Shown here: positions 59,029 through 64,000 of the stretch, in pieces
Position numbering within the stretch: position 1 is the stretch's first letter
Layout of the letters: each line of letters begins with the position of its first letter
Assembly (NCBI GenBank): GCA_025964695.1
Contig: JAOPYK010000009.1
Coordinates: forward strand, 1-64,000
Length of the DNA stretch: 64,000 nucleotides
Source: Streptosporangiaceae bacterium
GTDB lineage: Bacteria > Actinomycetota > Actinomycetes > Streptosporangiales > Streptosporangiaceae
Reading direction: 5' to 3'
Program-made: the position numbers and the translations under genes
The notes under the pieces: model-generated
Told to the model about the DNA's origin: nothing
The model's database searches: none
Seen by the model: only the letters and a program-made list of their open reading frames with translations

Positions 59029-59978
59029 CAGCTCGCCTCGAAATGGGAGGTCCGGCGGCCCAGCCAGAGCTGGACGACGGTGACGGCAAGGATCACAACG
59101 AACAGCGCGCAGCCGATGGCCGCGGCATAACCGCCCTCGAAGTTCACGAACGCCTGCTGGTAGAGGTAGTAGACCAGCACGGTGCTGGCGTGCAGCGGGC
59201 CGCCCTTGGTGGTCACGTAGACCTCGTCGAACAGCTGCAGGGCATTGATGGTCAGCCATACCAGCAGGAACGCCGAGGCGGGCGCGAGCAGTGGCAGCTC
59301 CACCCGCCAGAAGGCCCGTACCCGGCCGCAACCGTCCAGCGCCGCGGCCTCCATCAGCTCACGCGGCACGTTCTGCAGCGCCGACAGATAGATGATCACC
59401 GCGAAGCCGAGCCAGCCCCAGACGGTCATCACGACCACGGAGGGAAGCGCCTCACTCGTGCTCTGAAAGAAACCCTGTTGGGGCAGGCCGACCCGGTCCA
59501 GGCCCGCGTTGATCAGGCCGATCTGCGGGTTGTACAGCCAGCTGAAGATGACGCCGGTGGCGACGGTGGAGGTGACCAGCGGGGCGAAGACGGCCATCCG
59601 GTAGAAGGTCATGCCCCGCACCTTCTGGTTGAGCAGCACCGCGATCGGCACCGCAAGCCCCATGGTGATCGGCACGAACAACACGCAGTAGAGCATGGTC
59701 TGCCGCGCCGCCTCCCAGAACACCGGGTCGTGCACCATCCGCCGGTAGTTGGAGGTGCCGGACCAGGTGCCGGGCGAAGTCAGGTCGGTCTGCTGGAAGG
59801 ACAGCACCAGCGACCAGACCACCGGAAGCAGGCCGAACACTCCGATCAGCAGCACCGCAGGCGACGCGAACGCCCAGCCCGCGAAATGGTCGGACCGCCG
59901 GGCCTTACGGCCCGGCCCCTTCGGTCCACGTCCGCCCCGTACGGCCCGTACGGGCCGCCCGGCCGTCACCACCGCCAT
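59028..59978 (-). CDS. ABC sugar importer permease 1 (MalF type)
   Basis: A 316-residue CUT1 permease. The N-terminal tail is basic (RKARRSDHF), followed by ASPAVLLIGVFGLLPVVWSL and five more hydrophobic segments. The EAA loop is LMEAAALDGCGRVRAFWRVELPL. LQLFDEVYVTTKGGP is the conserved MalF-like stretch. Start ATG at 59976-59978 overlaps the stop of the binding protein gene (TGATG). Confidence 0.92.
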   Translation of the reverse strand: MAVVTAGRPVRAVRGGRGPKGPGRKARRSDHFAGWAFASPAVLLIGVFGLLPVVWSLVLSFQQTDLTSPGTWSGTSNYRRMVHDPVFWEAARQTMLYCVLFVPITMGLAVPIAVLLNQKVRGMTFYRMAVFAPLVTSTVATGVIFSWLYNPQIGLINAGLDRVGLPQQGFFQSTSEALPSVVVMTVWGWLGFAVIIYLSALQNVPRELMEAAALDGCGRVRAFWRVELPLLAPASAFLLVWLTINALQLFDEVYVTTKGGPLHASTVLVYYLYQQAFVNFEGGYAAAIGCALFVVILAVTVVQLWLGRRTSHFEAS

Positions 59979-61303
59979 CACGCCCCCGCGAGTATCTGGT
60001 CGACTTGGTCCCGCGCCTGGTCGAGCGCCTTCTGCGGCTGAGCCTTACCGAGCAGCACCGACTGTACGGCGGTGCCGATGACCTGGGAGATCTTCGGGTA
60101 CTCGGGGATGTTCGGCCGGGACTTGGTGACGTTCTTGGCGAGGTTGTCGACGAAGACCTTGTTGGCCGGGTACTTCTTGATGAAGTCCTGGTAGCCGGGG
60201 AGCTTGGTCTCCGACTCGCGCAACGGAAGGTCTCCGGTGGCGATGGAGAACTTCAGGTGGGTCTCGGCAGAGTCCAGCCACTGCAGGAACGCCCAGGCGG
60301 TCGCGCGGTCGCCCTTGTTGAACAGCATGAAGTTGTCCGGGCCGGCGACAGTGGCGTGGGTGAGCTTGGCGGGCAGGACCTGCGCGCCGTACGAAACGTC
60401 CTTGTTGATCGTCGACAGGTCCCAGGGCCCGGTCCAGAGCATGGCGATCTTGCCGGAGTTGAAGAGGTTCTGGTACTGCCCGTCACCGGTCTCCAGGTAG
60501 ACCGAGTGGTCGGTAACCGCCATGTCGTGCAGCAACTGCATGGCGGCCAGCCCGGCGGGCGAATCGAAAGCGGCCTTCTTGCCGTCTGGGCTCAGCAGCT
60601 CGCCGCCCGCCTGCCACAGCATCGCGATGAAGCGCCAGACGGTGTCCTCCGAGCCGTCGTTGACGTACGACCAGCCGTACTGGTGCTTGGCTGGGTTGGT
60701 CAGCTTGCGTGCGGCGTTCTGGAAGTCGGTCCAAGTCCAGTTGGGCATCGGATAGGAAAGACCGGCGGCGTCGAACAGCTTCTTGTTGTAGACCAGCGCC
60801 AGGTTGTCCACCAGCGCGGGCACACCGTAGACCTTCCCATCCGGAGTGGTGGCGGCCTGCTGCACGGCCACGAAGAAGTCCTCCCAGTGGAAGGAGGGAG
60901 AGCTCTTCACCAGCGAGGTGAGGTCCTGGGTCTGGGAGCGCTTGGCCAGCGTCGTGATCGAGGAGCCGTATTCATAGGAGATTCCAGGGGTCTTACCGGA
61001 GACGAAGGAGGCCAGCGTCTTCTTCAGCGCGTCGTCGTTACTGCCACCGAAGGTCAGGTTCACCTTCTGGTCGGGGTGCGCCTTGTTCCATTCCTGGCCC
61101 AGTTCGGTGAATGCCTTGGCCTCGACCTCGGTGTAGCCGTGCCACACGATCACGGCGTCATGCGACTTCGCCGATCCCCCTGAACCGCTCGATCCGCTCG
61201 AACCACCCGAACAACCCGCCACGGTGCCGAGTGCCAGCGCTACCGTGGTGGCCGCGATCCGTTCGCCGATCCGCCGGCCGGCCCGTTGTGGTGTTGCGCG
61301 CAT
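59978..61303 (-). CDS. ABC sugar-binding lipoprotein
   Basis: A 441-residue extracellular solute-binding protein of family 1. The lipobox is GTVAGC with lipidated Cys31, then a Gly/Ser linker. The binding fold begins AVIVWHGYTEVEAKAFTELG and has VYGVPALVDNLALVYNKKLF and MLWTGPWDLSTINKD. It is the specificity subunit of the importer. Start ATG at 61303 with GGAG eight bases before; the GTG two codons earlier is too near. The inverted repeat at 61370-61403 in front is a likely operator for the DeoR regulator. Confidence 0.92.
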   Translation of the reverse strand: MRATPQRAGRRIGERIAATTVALALGTVAGCSGGSSGSSGSGGSAKSHDAVIVWHGYTEVEAKAFTELGQEWNKAHPDQKVNLTFGGSNDDALKKTLASFVSGKTPGISYEYGSSITTLAKRSQTQDLTSLVKSSPSFHWEDFFVAVQQAATTPDGKVYGVPALVDNLALVYNKKLFDAAGLSYPMPNWTWTDFQNAARKLTNPAKHQYGWSYVNDGSEDTVWRFIAMLWQAGGELLSPDGKKAAFDSPAGLAAMQLLHDMAVTDHSVYLETGDGQYQNLFNSGKIAMLWTGPWDLSTINKDVSYGAQVLPAKLTHATVAGPDNFMLFNKGDRATAWAFLQWLDSAETHLKFSIATGDLPLRESETKLPGYQDFIKKYPANKVFVDNLAKNVTKSRPNIPEYPKISQVIGTAVQSVLLGKAQPQKALDQARDQVDQILAGA

Positions 61304-61369
61304 CTTCACGGCTCCCTCTGAGTAGCGGCGCACCCGAGTGCCCCACGCTCGGGTCCTGTGCTCGTTAAC

Positions 61370-61403
61370 GATTGTTGTTGGGGACTTTAGATCAGAAACA
61401 ATC
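61370..61403. promoter_or_regulatory. Inverted repeat in the ABC importer promoter
   Basis: GATTGTT (61370-61376) and AACAATC (61397-61403) with 20 bases between, inside an AT-rich 60-base stretch upstream of the binding protein gene. The repeated TTGTT words are like those in DeoR-family binding regions. GTTAAC lies just beside it. Confidence 0.5.
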
Positions 61404-61447
61404 ATCGAACAAGGCATAATGCGAAGAAACGCCAGATGACGGAACTG

Positions 61448-62509
61448 TCAGAGTCCGAGCACCCGACGGGCGTTCGCCGCGTACAGATGGGGTAGCACTG
61501 CGGGCGGTAGGTCGAGCGCCTGCACGTGCCAGCGCCCCTGCGGTGGAATGTCCGCATCCGGAGCATAGGAGAAGGCCTCGTCCGCAGACTCAAGGAAGCG
61601 AAACCAGAGCCGATAATCCTCCGAGGCGGGAGGAAAGGCGTCCGTGCCGAACAGAACCTGCTCCGGATGCCGCAGAATGAGCGCCCGCGTGGCCCGGGGC
61701 CGGCGGCCGAGCTCGGCCATCCGGGCACCGAGGTCGACGTGGAAGTTCGGGTAGGCCGTGAGCATCCGGTCGACCCAGCGCAGATCCTCGGCATTGCAGC
61801 CCACATGTGCGCCGACGAAAGTGGTGCCCGGATGTGCGGCGACCAGCGTCTCCAGTGAGTCGATCAGCCTTCCGAAGGTGGGAAAACGGCCGGTGTCGCC
61901 GAACCACCAGTCCGGATGTTCGATCAGCTCCTCCAGCCGCTCGTTGCTCGGGCCGAGTGGTTCGAAGAAGGCCACCGGATCCGCACTGTGGATCAGCACG
62001 GGCAGCCGGAGCTCGGCACAGGCCTGCCAGATCGGCGCCAGCCGGGGATCGCCGGGCAGCACCAGCTCCCCGTTTCCGTCACGGTGGTGCAGGCCGAGGT
62101 CCTTCCAGACCTTCAACCCGCGCGCCCCGCGCGAGGCCGCCTCGCGCAGCTCGCGCACCAGCCGCGGCACGCCGTCCGGCTCGGCGAGCGCCCGCCAATC
62201 GAGCTGGCAGAACGTATAGAACCGGCCCGGGTACGCGGTGTCGTAACGATCGAGATTGTCGCCCAGCTCACCGCCCCACCTACCGTCGAGATTGACGATC
62301 GCCTCCACCCGGCATTCGTCCATCGCCGCGACGAGCGCCGAAACGTCGGCGATCGGCCAGTCGCCGTCGAGGGACAGCCAACGGCCCAGATGGTTGTGCA
62401 CGTCGATACAGGGGATCGCGGCGGCGGGGACCTCAGTGACCTCGGCCCGGGCCTGCGAACGGGGGGTGTAGTCGCGCAGCCGTAGCTCACGCAGCTCAAC
62501 AGCGGTCAT
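61448..62509 (-). CDS. Amidohydrolase-family (amidohydrolase_2) metal-dependent hydrolase
   Basis: A 353-residue TIM-barrel hydrolase. IDVHNHLG carries the His38-x-His40 metal pair, VLIHSADP and FVGAHVGCNAED give the next metal ligands, and VLFGTDAFPP the catalytic Asp. Members act as decarboxylases, lactonases or hydrolases of sugar-like and aromatic compounds. It lies upstream of the importer on the same strand, separated by 144 bases with an own promoter for the importer. Start ATG at 62509 has a weak ribosome site. A lactonase role in sugar acid catabolism is possible but not shown. Confidence 0.83.
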   Translation of the reverse strand: MTAVELRELRLRDYTPRSQARAEVTEVPAAAIPCIDVHNHLGRWLSLDGDWPIADVSALVAAMDECRVEAIVNLDGRWGGELGDNLDRYDTAYPGRFYTFCQLDWRALAEPDGVPRLVRELREAASRGARGLKVWKDLGLHHRDGNGELVLPGDPRLAPIWQACAELRLPVLIHSADPVAFFEPLGPSNERLEELIEHPDWWFGDTGRFPTFGRLIDSLETLVAAHPGTTFVGAHVGCNAEDLRWVDRMLTAYPNFHVDLGARMAELGRRPRATRALILRHPEQVLFGTDAFPPASEDYRLWFRFLESADEAFSYAPDADIPPQGRWHVQALDLPPAVLPHLYAANARRVLGL

Positions 62510-62682
62510 CGTGCAGATTCAATCACGCGAAATGATCAAATGGGATCGTCCTCCTCAGCCCGTCGCGTCCCCGGGCCCCTCCCGAGCCTCGCCGACCCGT
62601 GACCTCCCCGGCCGCCTCCCCCGCCCTTGCCCTGCCCGCCCCGCATGGGCAAGGGTCTGCATGGGCCGCGGGTTGGGCGGGG

Positions 62683-63711
62683 TCAGGTGGCGTAGGAGTG
62701 GTCCGGGGCTTGGGAGGTCTTCTCCGAGTGGCCGACCGCGGCGTGCAGGTCGTTCCAGAACGCCAGCTCCTGGTCGTCCTCCAATTCCGTGATCTTGCCC
62801 CAGAAGGCACGGTCCTCGGCTTCGGCCGCGGCGGCCAGTGTGAGGGCGGGCATCATGACCGTGCTGGCCTCGGCCGCGTCCAGATCGGCGGCGGTGACCT
62901 CGGCGGGAAGCGCCACGGGCAGAGCCGTACGGTGGTGCCGGCCGCGTTTGCGGACCCGTACCGCCGGAGGCGCCGGCATCTTCGCGGCGGTGGTCTTGCC
63001 GACCGCCAGCGCCAGGCTGCCGCAGAGCAGCACCGCCACCAGTCCCGACAGGGCCGCCTCATGGCCGGCGAACGGGCTCTGCCCGTGGTTCGCGGCGAAG
63101 GGGGCCGCGGAGGGGGCCTTGGTCGCCGTACGCGCGGCGGGCGGGGCGTCCTTCAGGATCGTCTCCACGGAGGGCGCGGGCGCGGAGTGCTTGGGGGCGT
63201 ACTGCTGAGCGGTCGAGGGCCCGCCGGGTATCTCCTGGCCGGCGACCTTGACCTTGGCCGGGTAGCCGTAGCCGACGACTGAACTGGTGTCCCGTGTCTT
63301 GCGCATGAGGTGCACGCCATCGGTGTTGCCCTCGATGGTGTGCAGGGTGCCGCCCTCGACGCGCTCCACGAGACCGACGTGGTTGATGTCCGCGATGCCT
63401 TTCGAACCCGACCACGAGTAGAACACCAGCGCGCCCGGCTGCGGCTTGGTGCCCCAGGCGTGCTGCTTCTGGAACCAGGCCGCGTGGTCCGGGGTAGAGG
63501 CGAACTCGCCCACCCAGTCCTTGACCCCCGCCTTGTCCGCGGCCCAGGCGATGAACATGTCGCACCAGGGCGCCGTCGCGAAGTACGAGTCGTGCTGCGC
63601 ATCGACGTTCTTCGCGAACCAGTCGCCGAACTTGGTGTAGCCGTCGCTCTTCTCGGTGTACCCGAGCTGCGTCTTTGCGACGTCGAGCAGCTTCTGCCCT
63701 ACTGCATCCAT
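62683..63711 (-). CDS. CHAP-domain cell-wall hydrolase-like membrane protein
   Basis: A 342-residue protein. Residues 1-155 form a CHAP amidase/endopeptidase domain with catalytic Cys50 in TAPWCDMFIAW and His111 in DINHVGLVE. A Pro/Ala-rich linker leads to one hydrophobic helix at about 219-238, followed by a strongly basic segment (RVRKRGRHHR) and an acidic C-terminal tail of about 80 residues. No N-terminal signal peptide is present, so the usual export route is unclear; the positive-inside rule puts the C terminus in the cytoplasm and the CHAP domain outside. Start ATG at 63711 follows AAGGGGAG. Confidence 0.83.
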   Translation of the reverse strand: MDAVGQKLLDVAKTQLGYTEKSDGYTKFGDWFAKNVDAQHDSYFATAPWCDMFIAWAADKAGVKDWVGEFASTPDHAAWFQKQHAWGTKPQPGALVFYSWSGSKGIADINHVGLVERVEGGTLHTIEGNTDGVHLMRKTRDTSSVVGYGYPAKVKVAGQEIPGGPSTAQQYAPKHSAPAPSVETILKDAPPAARTATKAPSAAPFAANHGQSPFAGHEAALSGLVAVLLCGSLALAVGKTTAAKMPAPPAVRVRKRGRHHRTALPVALPAEVTAADLDAAEASTVMMPALTLAAAAEAEDRAFWGKITELEDDQELAFWNDLHAAVGHSEKTSQAPDHSYAT

Positions 63712-64000
63712 AAGCTCCCCTTGTGCCGCCTACCGGGTTAGCTGACGGGTTCGGGCCAGGAGTTCGCCCTACCGCACCTGTTGGTCCTGACACCTGCGGG
63801 TCCAGACGACCTGGCGTCCTGACAACCTGGCGGATTCACCCCGAACGGAGTCGGCCGGGAACGGCCCCCGGAAACTCCGACCATTGGGTCCTCGGCTCCC
63901 TCGACGCGGGCTGCGCCGCCGGGATTAGGCGGTCGATACATACCTCGCGAAGCGCGAGATAGGTCACGGATCGATCTCGGCGCAATGTACGTGAAGTTAA

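Noticed and set aside
1-64000. CRISPR arrays, prophage, integrase/attachment sites, large biosynthetic modules
   Set aside because: No regularly spaced repeats with unique spacers, no phage structural genes, integrase or tRNA-flanked direct repeats, and no PKS or NRPS modules were seen.

Overview
This is a high-GC actinomycete chromosome segment. Nearly every coding region shows G/C-biased third positions, GTG and TTG starts are common, and the gene families (ECF sigma factor with SnoaL tail, DevR/DevS, universal stress proteins, GH87, GH4, HxlR) are typical of soil actinomycetes. The mixture best resembles Streptosporangiales or a Streptomyces relative; the genus cannot be fixed from the sequence. 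No tRNA, rRNA, CRISPR array or intact insertion sequence was seen. Many short gene remnants (SDR, TnpB, two MFS pieces, GMC oxidoreductase, HAD phosphatase, PNPOx, flavodoxin, STAND NTPase, PfkB) point to a dynamic accessory region.

Layout. 1-13.3 kb: an amine oxidase cut by the window edge, a large secreted beta-propeller/ASH/lectin protein, an HxlR regulator divergent from an NmrA-like reductase, an aldo/keto reductase, a tyrosine phosphatase, an ECF sigma factor and a methyltransferase, with decayed genes between them. 13.4-20.4 kb: a compact cluster joining pterin-type enzymes (GTP cyclohydrolase II with His where the canonical enzyme has Tyr, a creatininase-family putative deformylase, a PTPS homolog lacking a zinc ligand) to membrane and lipid-type enzymes (flippase-like integral membrane protein, methyltransferase, GT4 glycosyltransferase, BchC-like dehydrogenase, CDP-alcohol phosphatidyltransferase). 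It resembles the uncharacterised S. coelicolor SCO6650-SCO6655 neighbourhood and is the best candidate for an undescribed pathway.

20.3-32.2 kb: a hypoxia/dormancy-like island. It holds a PoxB-like TPP enzyme, three universal stress proteins, a DevS-like heme-GAF kinase divergent from DevR, an Acg nitroreductase, DoxX, and an M50 protease with CBS domains. Six similar 14-bp sequences resembling DevR boxes lie in front of these genes, including in front of two that have been truncated. 32.2-41.1 kb: a NarL-type two-component system divergent from an ABC exporter, then an FdhF/YdeP molybdo-oxidoreductase plus an OFA (oxalate/formate type) transporter behind a near-consensus promoter, then a GH5-like glycosidase.

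41.5-51 kb: a secreted orphan protein, a 1432-residue modular GH87 alpha-1,3-glucanase with a recently duplicated FN3 module, a drug-efflux MFS protein, a GH63 hydrolase, a STAND NTPase remnant and a DUF5335 protein. 51-62.5 kb: a sugar utilisation locus, apparently for galactosides or amino-galactose. It has an AgaS-like SIS protein, a truncated PfkB kinase, a GatY/KbaY-type aldolase, a GH4 alpha-galactosidase, a second PfkB kinase and a DeoR regulator. Converging on these are an ABC sugar importer (binding lipoprotein plus two permeases, no ATPase) and an amidohydrolase. The window ends with a CHAP-domain membrane protein.
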